Assembly: GCA_009617715.1 (NCBI GenBank)
Contig: VTFK01000026.1
Location: forward strand, 1,798,001 to 1,862,000
Direction of reading: 5' to 3'
Length of the DNA stretch: 64,000 nucleotides
DNA from: Plectrocnemia conspersa
Taxonomy: Eukaryota; Arthropoda; Insecta; Trichoptera; Polycentropodidae
The translations under genes and the position numbers were made by a program. Every line of letters starts with the position of its first letter. Position 1 is the stretch's first letter. This document shows, piece after piece, positions 21,264 to 34,370 of the stretch. A model generated the notes under the pieces. The model did not search any database. It had not been told where the DNA came from and worked only from the letters and a program-made list of their open reading frames with translations.

Positions 21264-23280
21264 TTTTCTGTAAAATTGATTTGAATATATATTTAGCAAA
21301 TAATGCACGTATCAATTTTCGCTCTGATAAATTCAATTGCATTTCATAGAATTCTCTATCACTATATCTATTACTTTTGACAGTATTTCGAATATATATT
21401 TAAACAGAAATGTAAATTGACAAATACTAGTGTATGTTTGTAGATTATAGAATAAACATTATATTAAATATATTGATATTTTTAGTGATTCAGATTTATT
21501 AATACAACTTATAAAATATCTTTAATTAATGTTCAAAGATTCAGATAATATTTTCTTAAATTGCTATTTAATTATTTACGTGTTAATTTTTCTTTATCAA
21601 ACATTATATGTTAATATAAATTTAACAGTGTTACTATTTGCTAGGAAAAATCAATATATGTATAAGTGTATATGGAATCTTAAAAGGAAAAAATAATATA
21701 GATTAAACATAAATAATTTCAAATTACTAAGATTTATTTTTATAATATTTTTTTAAATATTTGATACGTCAAATAAAAAAAAATTTTTACGTTAATATTT
21801 TGTATAATATATATTTTCCTAAGCGTTTTGATTGTAAGCATTTTTCTGTATATTTATTTTTCATGAGTCAGTTTTATTCACAGTGAGCTTAATTAAAACA
21901 TTACGTCATAGCTGACTCATACTCTTTGTTTATATGATCTGTGGGTATCGATTAAATTAAAAAATATGTGAACCTGTTTATTTATTCTCTATTAAACGTT
22001 TAACTACATACATACATATTTTTAATAAAGTATAACTATTTTTGAAATAATTAATATGTTTTTTCTAATGAATTAACAATATTACTATATAACGTCTTAT
22101 TACTTGTTTGTAAAATGCGGGATTAGATTTATTTTATAAATGTATTAAAAGTCAAAAAGTCTAAAGAAAACTCGCCAAATCTAAACATATTGTTTCGAAC
22201 GGATTTAGCCAGAATATGAATTTTTAGTATATGGTTCTAATTTTTGTAACTATTTATATGACGTTTAAAGTCTTGGCAGTTGAAAGACGCATAGTATATT
22301 TAGATCAGTTAGCACTAGGACTTGTTTTATAATAAGTTTTTCTTTATCAATGTATGAGTGACACTTTTGAATAAGTCAAAAACAGATTTTTTCTGTCAAA
22401 TCTTTTATAAAATCATCATGGAGTTTATTTGACACAAAAGTGCTTTGAACTGACGCGTAAATTACACATTAGGTCAAAAGTTAATCTCGCAATCTCACTA
22501 ATATAATTCAATTTCATTGCTATGAGTTGTGTGGAACATATTTTTCAGTATTTTAAACGTAATGCTATTTTGGTTTCAAAAATATCCAGAATGTGCAGAA
22601 TATTTTTATTTATAAATACTTGTCCTTTACCAAGACAGTTTGGCTTATCGATGTTTTTCATTTTTTAAGAAATTCACATTTTCACCTCGATTTTTTTGAG
22701 AAATTTATATAAATAAAATAATATTTGTAATCTATATCATATGATTATAATTATATGGAATATTATTATATTCATATATCTTTCTTTATGTAAAATATTT
22801 TTACTGTTTTTATTTTTGCAATAATTGGTTGCCAATATTTAAGCATGTGAATTATATTATTCACAGTAATTAGAATTTAAAAAAATTCAAGAACGGTAAA
22901 ACATTAATCAATTATTTAAGCATATTAGTAGATACAATATCACGCATTATTTTTATAACAACTTTTTAAAAATCACGTACCTATCTTTGTAAACATATAA
23001 TGCCGTAGGTAGCAAATTTTGTTTGAGAAAGTTACTTTTAGCTGTACTTCAAAATATTCGTCAAAATATGATCGATAGATTTTTTTTCTGCCAGTATAAA
23101 GACACGTGACAAAAATATTTCTAACGAAGTATCATTTTTTCAACCCATGATAATGTACTTCTCGTTGTTTTTATTATTTTTGTGTGCTTTTTTAAAATTA
23201 TATTTATTTATTTGATAATTCTTACAGTTATTTTTATGATTATACAGAGACTGTGTTATAAGCGAAGCGTTTTGTGTAAA
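21264..23280. other. AT-rich DNA
   Basis: About 2 kb of AT-rich sequence with no coding frame, no clear repeat and no recognisable transposon end. Confidence 0.5.
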
Positions 23281-23640
23281 TTCTCGTGTGATTAGTTAAA
23301 TATTCCAAAAAGAGCAAGAGCCGAACCGCTGAAAACTCTGTCGAGATTCCAACCTCCACAGACTCCGTCGTGAAAAAGGCGAAAAGTAGTGGGGAAAAGC
23401 CATGTCGAGTGAGCGAGTGAGGGAGACGGATGTTGCGAAGTGGGTCAGCCGGGAGATAACATCTCTCTATCTCTAATTAAATCTAAGGCTTGCATCCAGT
23501 ATGCACTCGGGACGCACATCGGCACCGACTTTGGTGAGATAAAATTGCAAATTCCTCGGGAGGACCGTGCAAATATCTAGCAGTAGAAGCTACATTTTTA
23601 AATTTCGCTTAAATGAAACGCGTTGCAATGAATTTAAATT
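23281..23640. other. GC-richer block with a 24-codon frame
   Basis: The block contains GAGTGAGCGAGTGAGGGAG and a short plus-strand frame 23402-23476 (MSSERVRETDVAKWVSREIT...). The frame is closed just upstream by TAG and downstream by TAA, so it could only be a very short peptide or an upstream ORF in a 5' UTR exon. A start-site region or enhancer is equally possible. Confidence 0.25.
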
Positions 23641-26187
23641 GCACATAGCATTCCATTGTCGCTTTATGTTAGGTGCAAAAGTTGTTTTTGTCTTACGATT
23701 ACGAAATACAAACCGCGATAGCAAAGTGTAGAGATTGTGCCAGCTTTTCTTTCTTTGTATGTATATGTAATAAACATGAACAGCGATGTATACGAAAATA
23801 AGGTTTGATTTCTCATCAAACGATACTATCCAAGTGATCGTTTAGATTTTTATCTCACGTTTGGAAATAACATGATATTATTTTATAATAGAATATATTG
23901 AAAACTTTTGTATTTATAGCATGTATCGTATACATTGATAAATCACCGCAGAGTATGTGTACATAAAGTAGTATAAATTTACAGAAAGTTTTCTATATTT
24001 ATTAGCCATGAATTGTTTTATCAATATATAATTCAATTTTTACATAGTATTAACCATAAAAATACTTAAATATTGTTATATTTTTAAATTGCAGACTTTA
24101 AACTACGGTTATTGTATTATATATTCATACATATAGGATTGAAAATTGAATACAATTTTAATAAATTATTTTTTCTGGAATATTTATTCGTAAAGTAATT
24201 TTATTTAACTGGCTCTTTCTTAAGTATAAATATGTAGGATTCCATATAAATGTACTAAACCAAAAAAATCAGCTAAAACTAAATGCACTGTATAATTTCT
24301 CATAATAAATTTTAAAAGACTTCTAACTTTTTTTTTTAAAATAAAAGTGTAAAAAAACGAATAAAATAGCAAAAAATGAACGATTTTTCAGAAACGAGTT
24401 GAAATCAAAGTATCAGCGTATATATGGCGTATATTGTATCTCTTATCTATGGTAAAATTATTGTACATTATATTTGAATAAGATGTAATACAAAATCACT
24501 CAGTGGGTTGTATACCATCTTGTTATTTTTTAATGTTAAAAAAATAGTCAATTTTAAACAACATATCTCAATTATGAATGTACTATGAATGTCTCACATT
24601 TATAGCGAATTTTACTTGAAACCTAACATTCCTAATTTCATAAATAATTGCGTAGTATCTAGTATAATTATATTTCAGTGTGCCATAATACATTGCGCTA
24701 TTATCTATACATGTATGTGTATATATACTAAAATTATTTAATCTAATATATTCCGTAAATGAATTACTGTGAGTAAATTGTTCACAGAAAATTATAATCA
24801 TTTCTATTGTTATCTTATTTTAACGACCTCTGCTCTATGTGTATTATCGACCGATTACAAAATTATATTAGTGGCATTTCGTGTTTTGGTCTTACTTTGA
24901 TCGATATCCCGTTTGACCAATATAGAACACGTCAGTCTGTTGGCAGGTCATTTTACATGCTCCATCCAATAATGTCCTATGGTGGTCAATTGGGAATTTC
25001 ATTAGAGTATTTATGGTATATTAACAATTTTATTTGGTGAGTCATAAAATGAATTGATAAAAAATAGCTATATACAAATATCAGCAAAAAGCGTAATTAA
25101 AACACAGCACACATTGCTTTCCAGTGCAATTACCTGTCACACGATATGTAAAATTTCATTGATTTCATCTTGTCCTAGTTGTGCACAGTTCGAAACTCAT
25201 TTTAGCGAATTGTTTTTCAGTCGGTGGATGAAAAAAAATAACATAAATTTCGATTTTAATTTTTGGCGAGCTGCGATTAAACCCATCGTACAAATCGGAA
25301 AAGAATAAATATCGTTTTTATATATTTTTTTACGACGATCAAAGCAAATATTTCCACAGTAGATAGTAACAATACATCCGGAAAATAGCAATGTTTTTTA
25401 ATCTAAAAAATGATTGTCAATAAAAAAGCAATTAAGTTTAAACATTTTATTCCGAAAATATTTTTCCCTATAATCTTGATACATGCATCAGATAATATTT
25501 CTATGAATATTTTGTAATTATATTTTCCATATTGTATTATTATATGATATTTATTTTTCGTTATATGTACCAATTATTAGCAATAAAATAGGTGAGATCA
25601 TATCATAGCAATTGACATACATCGACGAATCAATGCTGCATTTTCATTCACCTTATAAATATTTAATAAGATTGCTATAGAAATGAATAATAGATTAATG
25701 GTCTGCATAACAATAATTTACATATTATATTAATTGATTTTCAGATAAGCAAGAGGAGAGATGCAAGACTTTGGGTGTTTCGCCAACGACTTGCAATCAT
25801 CGCAGACATCACAAATCATTTTCAGCAACACAGAGATCTGCAAATGTAAGTGTTGCTTGTATTATTTATAAACATACAACTATGTGCAGTCCGGTTAGAA
25901 GTATTTTCGAGAAGCACGTACATTAAGTAGCATTCGAACAATACTATCCATAAATGCGGAAAACGATTTCCAGAGCATTTCGAGTAGCCGTGTATCATTT
26001 TTGAATAGCTTGGCAAATGCACGTCTGTTCGAGTATGAGAAAATCGCTGTTTCCAGTGATATTTTCGTGATATATGTCCTATTTTATAGCCACTATTGTA
26101 TCGCTTAACATGTATTAAATTAAAAAATTAGCTCAAATACAATATATACAGAAATTTTATTAAGGAACAATAATGTTTTAGGCACAA
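23641..26187. other. AT-rich DNA
   Basis: Featureless AT-rich sequence; 24840-25300 and 25740-26050 are slightly less AT-rich. The 64-84 codon frames in this stretch have random-looking composition. No repeats recognised. Confidence 0.45.
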
Positions 26188-26225
26188 ATAAAATTACTCT
26201 AAAAATATTTTTAGAGTAATTTTAT
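26188..26225. repeat. Perfect 38-bp palindrome
   Basis: The two 19-base halves, centred between 26206 and 26207, are exact reverse complements with no spacer (core CTCTAAAAATATTTTTAGAG). It lies 90 bp from the Tigger/pogo relic but outside it. Confidence 0.9.
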
Positions 26226-26317
26226 ATATTATTTATTAAACTGAATATAGGAATATTTTTTTTTTCTGATAAGGTAATTTTCTTAGTTATCTTCAATCTA
26301 TATACTTTAAGGAAATA

Positions 26318-27461
26318 CAATAGTACCCCGGTTTACGAGTATAATTCCTTTCAGAAGTGTGTTTGTATTCCAAAACATTCTAATAATTCTATAATATTGT
26401 ATATAATGAAAAATTAAGTTGATTCATTCCAAAACCGAAAAATAGTTTATAAAAAATATTAAAACATACGCAAATTTTTTTTTAATATTCAAGTTTAAAA
26501 TAAATTATTTTAATTTAATAACTACTTATATCAGAATCACTGCTGTCTATCAATACTAGCTCAATAAAATCGAACTTTAACTAAGAAATTATTCGATGAT
26601 TGCATTGTCATTAGATAGATTTACTGCTCGTACTGCGCTTTTCTACGTAATTTTGCATTGCTTTCTACATTTTACAAATATTCGTAATCTCATTTGAAGT
26701 GAGGTGTTTCTGAGCTTCCATCTCCTTCTTAAGCAAATTCTTCTCTGTAGCTTCGTGGCGTTAAGAGCAACAGCACGAAGCTACAGAGTTTCTCCAGCAA
26801 CTCTTCAATATTGTCCTCGTTCACTCTAATTTCATCGACAGTTAGCTACTCCTATTCACAAGCAAACACTTAACAAGCGATTAGGCCACAATTTTATCCG
26901 AGAAGAGCTGAGGGTTCTCTTGGTAATCTCACCCCATGTTTAATCGATGATCTAAATGATGTGTTGTATCAATTGAAGAGCTCAAGAACACTGTATCTCT
27001 TTTAAACGCACCTATGCTTTTTTGGCCCAGTAACCAAATAATGCAACCGATTCACGTTTAATAGAAAACATCAAAAAAAGATTTTTCATGTATCTGTACA
27101 TGAGAAAATATAAATATTATATATTTCTATTTCACATTCAATTTCTTCAGGGTCTGCTGGGATATGATTACCTTGAGTCGCATCGAGACGTATACTTAAA
27201 AAATCACTTCTTTAAGTCGCTGATAGTGAATATTCACAATCTAAATATTCTGGAAGAACTATATTGGAATTTAATCGCCCAACGGCTTTTGTGTGATCCT
27301 TTCTTCACACGCTAGTGTCAAGTTCATTATTATTATGTCGTGGTTACGGTAATTAAGGGTGCGAGTTTCAAGAATAAGAACCCCCACAAATTATTTAAAA
27401 ATTTCTGCTTATATTGCGAAGCACTCGTAAAGCAAGTTACTCGCAGTCCGAGGTTTCATTG
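26318..27461 (-). mobile_element. Shortened Tigger/pogo-type DNA transposon relic
   Basis: The right edge on the plus strand (27405-27461) reads CGAAGCACTCGTAAAGC, AAGTTACTCGCAGTCCGAGG; reversed it is the typical Tigger end of repeated 'tacgag' units. The left edge (26318-26375) reads CCCCGGTTTACGAG, another such end. Between them the minus strand keeps traces of the transposase C-terminal part: VDEIRVNEDNIEELLEKL (26795-26850) and TSNEITNICKM...KAMQNYVEK (about 26640-26705), matching the LT-x-EI ... W-x-x-VQ-x-x-VEK order of Tigger proteins. Stops and frameshifts interrupt it, and the DDE domain is not recognisable, so the element is deleted and dead. A 75-codon plus-strand frame at 27088-27315 lies in its middle and is not assigned. 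Confidence 0.75.
26743..26788. repeat. Perfect 15-bp inverted repeat inside the Tigger relic
   Basis: CTCTGTAGCTTCGTG (26743-26757) and its exact reverse complement (26774-26788) flank a 16-base loop. It sits in the transposase-derived part, so it is not the terminal repeat. Confidence 0.9.
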
Positions 27462-30139
27462 CACTAAGCTCATAATTTTATTTGATTTGATTTTTGAGTA
27501 AAAATGTAAAATTTTAAATACAATAAATATTAATAGAAAAAATTAGTATGTTAGTGTGTATTTTTTACGAATACTCGCATTTTTTTGCTAAACGGCAAAT
27601 GTTTGAGGATGCCGGAACAATACTTTCGAATAGTTAAATAAGGATTTCCTGTCCCTTTTTGATACACCGCTCTTACTCTTAATCTCTAAATGTGTTTTGC
27701 GAAATAAAAGAATAACGAGAAAATTTTGCATCTCGATCATCATTTGTTCTATTTATCAATTGAACAAATGATGATAAAACAGCAGTTATACGACGCAGTA
27801 AAAACTTTTAAAATGCTATTTATTATATAGTATGAAAATACAACATTTGGTATATAAAAATGCAAATTGGCAAACTTTCGATTGGCAAAATGCAATCCCG
27901 AAGTTGTAATTTTGGCTTGCTTCGATTCTGTGAGCGTTTCACAAAGGAATATTAACATTTGATTGAAGCAAAACATATCCAATATTTAAAATAGTTTTAT
28001 TGTAATAATGATACTTATCAGATAAGCTAATCCGAACGTGTTCTTAAATTATAATACGTTTCCCGAAATAAATTTAAATAGTGGATACTTTTTAGTATCA
28101 GTAAGTATTCGGTGTTATAGTTGTACTTTTTATAATGAAACAGTATATGAAATTTTCAATCGGAATTGGGTATTTAGCATGATAAAGGGCATTTGATTGT
28201 AGTGGATTTAAGGGTGAATTATTAAGGACCGCATAAACGGCAGCGGTTATTCAGTGTAACGTGTGTGTTGCGTTTACCTTTGTGTGTGGAGTCTATTACC
28301 GCCTGGCATCCCGTATTATGGGGGTAGGTTGGCCGTTATTTCACAATGGCTGAGCCACCACCACCCTCGCCACACCAATATGGTGTTTCGGAAAAGGCAA
28401 AAAAACACACACAGAAAGGATTTAAATGTGCTTTTCCCAAGGCTCTTCAACGGAGTTTCTGCAGGTAATAATAGGGATTGCGGTTAAGAGTTGCACGGAA
28501 GTACACAAAGGCAAACGAAAAGATCTTTACAGGTAACGACTGTTTTACAGCCGGATGGAATGCTGTAACAGTTTACACTGTATTGAGAAGCAACGTTATT
28601 GCATTCTTTGGTGTTTATAGAACATTCAACCTACATATATTGTGGTAGTATTGATCAAAATCTTCTAGTTATTTATACATCGTATACATTTATTTTGAAT
28701 CATTATTAAACAGGTTGTTATTAGTGTTCAACAATTAGAAGGTCAGGGGTTTGAATTGCCTTTCAAATTAATATTTAAAATAGCAATCAGAAATCAAGAA
28801 ACATCTTAATCGTATTAAAAATGAAGTATATTGCTACAGCACAGTGCACTATATGTGTGCAATATCAGAAAGTGTAAATTGTAACACACAAGTATAAATT
28901 GTTGCTGATGGCAGTAGTTTTAGAACCACCCTATATCATTTTCAATATAACGTTTCATCGATACCAGTCGCACGGTTATTTTGAACGCCACATTATTGCA
29001 ATATCTTCTGTAAGGAAAGTTTTATTCCTTTTATTGCAAAAATAATACGTGGTATTGATTTTATTATTGTTATATTTTTATATTAAAAATATGTAAGGAA
29101 GCAATATAGGAAAGATTTAAAATTAATTTTTCCTGAAGATTGTTGTTTATGTACCTATATATTAGTATTAGAAATAATTTATTCTTTCAAATAACTGTAT
29201 TTTATTAGCAGTCTTAAATGAAATACGTAATATATATTATAATTAAAAGGTTTCTTTTGACATATTTTTCTCAAATATATTATTATTTTTTGTAGTTTAG
29301 AAGTGCACTAACAAAGATACAACAAAATATATACTCAGATATCAATGGCCAAAGCACGACTGTCTGTTGAAACTTATATTTAAAAACAAACGACATTAAT
29401 TTCAGGATTACTTAATAATATTAAATACCTAATCTTAGTATGTGATTGTATTAAATTGAAAGTTATATACAATTTTTTTCACACTAAGCTCCAACCTTAA
29501 AATAATTACCAACATTTATTTACAAAAGATGTCGATGTACATTACTTAAGTGGCTTACGTATATTTGTATAAAAATGTTTTAAAAACGAGTGCTTAAACT
29601 AATAGCGAATGACTCTTGCGGATTTGAAAGCGAGCATTTTGCTCTCCCACTTTCTCGAGGGGCTTACAGGTGTCAGAGCAGTAATCGTCTGGGTGCAGAT
29701 CAATAAACTTCTCTGACGGTTTTGTATGTAAGCAATACATCGTACAAATTGTATTTGACAATAGTTGCAATTGTTTTTAAAATTAAGATCTAGGTAGTTT
29801 CATCAAGTTTCCTCATGTTAGGCGATTACTATTTAGCTGTAGCAGTTACGCAGTAATCTTATTAGTGTATTGTTTTCCTTATTGCCTTTAAATATAATAA
29901 TGACTAATTGATTTTTGGAGAATATCTTAGAATAGTGCTTTTATCAAATCTTTTGGAAATTATCGGGTAATATATTTATAAACCATATAGCGACAATACA
30001 ATAAATCTTTATTATGCAAATATCAGTTTGTCAAATATTCAGTATATCAATATCAGTTAATCAAATATTAGTTTATTAATATTAATATCAGTTGCTCGAT
30101 CGTATTTGTATTTCTTAGCTACGATTGATAATAAAAAAT
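27462..30139. other. Non-coding DNA with a GC-richer block at 28.2-28.6 kb
   Basis: 27540-27610 still has TACGAATACTCGC and may be an older Tigger-end fragment. 28200-28570 is a GC-richer block (TACCGCCTGGCATCCCG, ATGGCTGAGCCACCACC) with no supported frame. 29580-29720 is a smaller such block. 30005-30095 repeats a degenerate ATATCAGTTxxTC unit about four times. The rest is AT-rich. Confidence 0.35.
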
Positions 30140-30154
30140 GTCGTGGATTCATAT

Positions 30155-30217
30155 GGAATTTGAACCTACGACTTTTAAATCACTAAGGATGACTTGTATC
30201 ACTGCGCTTTCGTGCTT
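30155..30217 (-). repeat. tRNA-derived SINE-like promoter remnant
   Basis: On the minus strand, AAGCGCAGTGATAC (near 30200) resembles a pol III A box and, about 35 bases on, GGTTCAAATTCC (30166-30155) resembles a B box (GGTTCRANTCC with one extra base). Spacing fits a tRNA gene or SINE head. The arms do not fold into a complete cloverleaf, so a functional tRNA is unlikely. Confidence 0.35.
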
Positions 30218-31873
30218 GTTAGGTTGTTTTCACTGTCTGCTAAAATTAAAACTAAACAGAATTAAGTTAATAATTTATGCTAATCATCTGCGTCACGTAA
30301 GGATAGTTGTAAGGAATTTGGACTCCTCAGTAAATGCCGGTCAAAATTTTAATAAAACATGTTTTCTTGAGTGCAATGCAAACCCAGAGTTATTTTTGCT
30401 AGATTGGGAATAAAAGGTGAAACATGGTAGTTTGTCTACAAAAATACAAAAAAACATACTATATTGAAAAAAAACTAATTACTCTGTTAAAGCCGAAAAA
30501 AATAAAAGGGATATAAAGAGTATCGTGTATTATGAGCTTTTGGAATTCATCTAAATAGTTACAGATTAAATAATAATAAAACTTGGCATCGCTCATAAAA
30601 ACCCACTTTATTTTTTGGGATTGGTAAGGATGTTATTAAACATCCACTTTTAAATTTGCTTTTTCTGATTTTAATTTATTCACGTTATTCCAAACAATAA
30701 AATAAAAGGAAAAATATAAATAATGTCTCCTAATATATTTTATGTAAAGAAATATATTTTATTTTACAAAGATAATCAAATAGATATACAAGGAATATGA
30801 GAAAACTTGGCATCAATCTTATATTATTATTAATTTAATACTGTTTTATTTCTTTGTATTTTTTTTAATATTATTTAAGTGCCTAATATCAAAATTGATC
30901 ATGTTTTATAAGAGTTTAATGTAGCCGTTCTAGAACAGCTTTTGGCTTGTTGTTATTTTGTGGCTTAGGTTAGTGATTGATTGAAATTTTTGTATTTAGT
31001 TTATTACGAATTATATGTAAAACATTATAATTAGTTGAAAGATGCTGGTTATTCACAATTTGGAAGTTTATAATTATTTATTTGGAAATAAAATCATACA
31101 AAACATTAATAGTTTCAAAACATTAAGGATAATCTAGTTAGAGTAGTTGAGAAAAGCATAAACATAATAATTCCAACCTGGAATCCGAATACAATAAAAA
31201 AATCAATATTTTTTTATTGATTTGAACATTAATCAAATAAGTTACAAATTTTAGAGTTATTCTAAACGCCACTTGTTGGATTCTCATCAGTTTTCTTATC
31301 CATAACCTTTATAATGTTTATCAATTAAAAAAGGAAGGTCACGAATCAATAGAAATTTTATAATCGCTATTTATTTCGTAGTATATACATATGTAGTTTT
31401 TAAAAATGCAATTTAATGCATATTTAATATATCATTCATTGTGGTTTTACTTGACCTGAATAAAAAAATTATGATATAATTATACTATAATTGAAGCAAT
31501 TTGAATCATTAGTTGATATAAAAAAAAGATGTGTCACTAATTACTGCAAAAATACAACGGATATATTCACGTTTATTTTTGAAGCAACATTCGTACCTCA
31601 AACCTGATAACATTGCTTTTGCTGATGCCGTTTTCTATAAATTATATTTATGTCAGCCATTCGAATGCTATTCACAAAGCTTGATTAAAACCATAACAAT
31701 CGCATCATCTGAAGGATCTGTGTCTCGTGTTTTGTATATTTTGCATCTGGGTTAATTGCGTCAACGTTCGGGATAAGCGCGGCTAAATTTAGAGGGGCGC
31801 CGCGTTAAAATTGTAACGTAAAAGGTTTAGGGCTAAGAATAAAGGGATTCGCGGATAGTTGAAATTGTAATTT

Positions 31874-31942
31874 ACCCCCGAGGGTTTATTTAATGTGTCC
31901 AAGGTGTTAACGGCGGCCCATTGTGTGAGCAGAAACAATGCA
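31874..31942 (+). other. Serine-protease-like VLTAAHC motif
   Basis: An open plus-strand stretch reads TPEGLFNVSKVLTAAHCVS; VLTAAHC is the signature around the catalytic His of trypsin-like proteases. The usual CGGSLI segment before it is absent, and a donor-like GTGAGC overlaps the end. It may be a decayed exon or coincidence. Confidence 0.2.
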
Positions 31943-32249
31943 ATTATTCGGTGGTATTCAAACATTTTAATTAACTTTACTTATGCATGTGTATGTTTAG
32001 AGCAGCGCGCTTTAGCACATATACATACATATGCACATACACTCGAGCTTAATCATAAGTTGCCAACTTACGACCGTGTTTGGTGTATTATTTATTGCTC
32101 GAAGGCGAGCGAAAGCTCGCCGGTAACTTGTTCGGTTTCTTACCGCTGAAACTTCTTCGGTTCCGCTTTATTTAATTATCATTTCTAAAAGCGATACATA
32201 TTGATTGAAAATTGGCAGAAAAATACCCCATAATTCAGATGCAATAAAA

Positions 32250-32306
32250 TAATATGTATATATATAATTGAGTTAGCTTATATATATATATATATTTATA
32301 TATATC
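32250..32306. repeat. TA microsatellite, interrupted
   Basis: Runs of TATA dinucleotides at 32250-32266 and 32278-32306 broken by short non-repeat bases. Confidence 0.8.
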
Positions 32307-33094
32307 TAAATTTTAATTATTTTCGTATAGGGTATCGAATGTTGGCGTTTAATATGTAATGGTTTCTTCGGTTTGATGGTTAGTGATATTGGAAAGTAAA
32401 CGCAGAATAAACAGTATCGGTGCTCTACTTCGCTTTACTGCATTTCCGCCTTGGCGAACAAAAAGGATATGTCAGGAATTGAAAGTGTAAGAGGTTTTTC
32501 CTGAAAATGAACGATAAACACCTGTGAAGTGAGTTTTACCGCAAACGCTTAATGTAACTACTCGTGAATTATTAATATATTTTTAAATTAAGAAATGATT
32601 TACAATATGTAATATTTTTACACCATTTAAAGAATATAAGTTTCTTGTTATCTTGTCTCAAAAATCGGAGTTATAATTATATTTACGATAATTTTTTTGA
32701 AACTCATATATACAATGAAATATTATTAATAATAAATTTACATTTCATTTATATCGACAGCGTTATAGTATGAGGTTATATGACAGGATTGTAAATCATG
32801 TTTATGTGAAAGGGTCACGCAGTTCAACAGTTAACTGTCGAGTATTATGCATAATTTCGCGTTAAAAAGCATTTAATCAACCCTCAAAATAAATCCTCAT
32901 ATGAGATCACACTAGAATTCGAAAAAGCCACCACACTAAACTATAAAAAAACAATAGACGTTTTAAAAACCATTTTAAGAGCGTAACCGCAAACATTAAT
33001 TAGTGTAAGAAAAAAATTCAAAACTATTTGTCACCAATGAACAATATATTTGTAGCCATTGAAACGTACAATTCTAAGGTTTTAAGACATTGAT

Positions 33095-33126
33095 GTTGAT
33101 CTCATTCATTCATGAATAAGATCGAC
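33095..33126. repeat. Imperfect 15-bp inverted repeat
   Basis: GTTGATCTCATTCAT and ATGAATAAGATCGAC pair at 13 of 15 positions around a two-base centre. No element recognised around it. Confidence 0.65.
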
Positions 33127-33994
33127 CTTACAGCTAAATTGATCAAAATTAACTCATTCTCGATTTAACAAATATGCTTGCAGAGAACACCTAAAAGGGT
33201 TCGCAAGAACTCGGATACTTACTAATTATAGCAGCACTATTCTATTTCGAATTACTAAAAGATGACATGGGGGTTCATCTGAATTATTTCGCATACTGCC
33301 ATCTGATTTAATTGTGCAATAAAAATATATACAAGACAGATCAACCAATAATTTCTTGTCGAAGCTATATCTCTCAGTGTTAAAACACAAATACTACTAT
33401 ACGATCAATATTAGGATCTACTTTAATGGAATACTTTTTGGGGGAAAATAATCGATTCTTGTGACCAACTAAATTCATTAAGACAACGTTCTTTACTATG
33501 TTTCAAAGGTTATTTTGTATCGAAGTAGTTGCTGGTTTTTAACACCATTGCTTTTATCATTTTCTTAAATATTTAAGACTAGTTAGGTATTAAAATTTGT
33601 GGTGTATAGAACGTTTGGAATATTTTGTTTTCTTTGCTAATTTTTCAACGGGTACAATTAGTGTTTCTTATCTATTTTTTTATTTATCGGGAATTTTAAG
33701 AATACTCGCGAATTATATTTTGTTAAAAATTAAATTATAAGTGACTTGCAACCGCTGCATTTTTAAAAAAACAGTAGTTTAAATCCGTTAGATTAACAGC
33801 TGCATTCAGAGCAGGTAGCGAAAAAAGAGGCATAAAGTTATATTGTTTGAATATGTATTACGTAATCCAAAAATTATTGTCGTTCTTTCAAATGTATAAG
33901 AAAAAATATTTATTTTACATATTTTTTTGAATATATAACCTTCTTACACCTTTCGTCATTTTAAAATATTATTGGCATAAAATATTGTATGCAA

Positions 33995-34370
33995 AATAGT
34001 TTAATAGTCTAAGAAATATTGCATTGCTCGAAATAAGTAGTAGTCAAAAGCAGCAAGGTCTGAATAATAGGGTGGATGAGATAAAACCTTCTAGCCAAGT
34101 TCCTTGATTTTATCGAGAGTCAATTTTCCCCACATAAGGTCGCGTATTGGCGTGTTGTAGAGCTATTTGAATTATGTTGACAAGTACAGATTTATTTTTC
34201 TTTTTTCTTGTGCAACTGGTCCAGCTGATCACAATAAATGCTCGCTGTAATTGTTTAGCTAGGTTTAAGAGTTTCATGATGCACAATTTGTTTGCAATTT
34301 CACGATAAACAAAAAATAAAATTTCAAACTTAATTTTAATTGCATACATATTGATTTAAATTGTTGTAAA
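33995..34370 (-). mobile_element. mariner transposase relic, minus strand
   Basis: Reading the minus strand from 34290 down, fragments in two or three frames follow the mariner order: LLNLAKQLQ (YELL-x-PxQT block), VNIIQIALQHANTRPY (around 34145, matching LQHDNARPH with the Asp lost), DKIKELG, then HPPYYSDLAAFDYYLF (34078-34030, matching HPPYSPDLAPSDYHLF) and RAMQYFLDY. The second catalytic Asp is replaced while the third (in FDY) remains. Frameshifts and stops make it inactive. Neither terminal repeat was found. Confidence 0.85.

Larger units (their letters stand above)
30218..33994. other. AT-rich DNA with scattered GC-richer patches
   Basis: GC-richer patches at 31740-31930, 32080-32160 and 32380-32530 have no long frames. 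A short hairpin (AATCAATATTTTTTTATTGATT) is at about 31200. Microsatellite and inverted repeats in this stretch are listed separately. No gene recognised. Confidence 0.4.
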
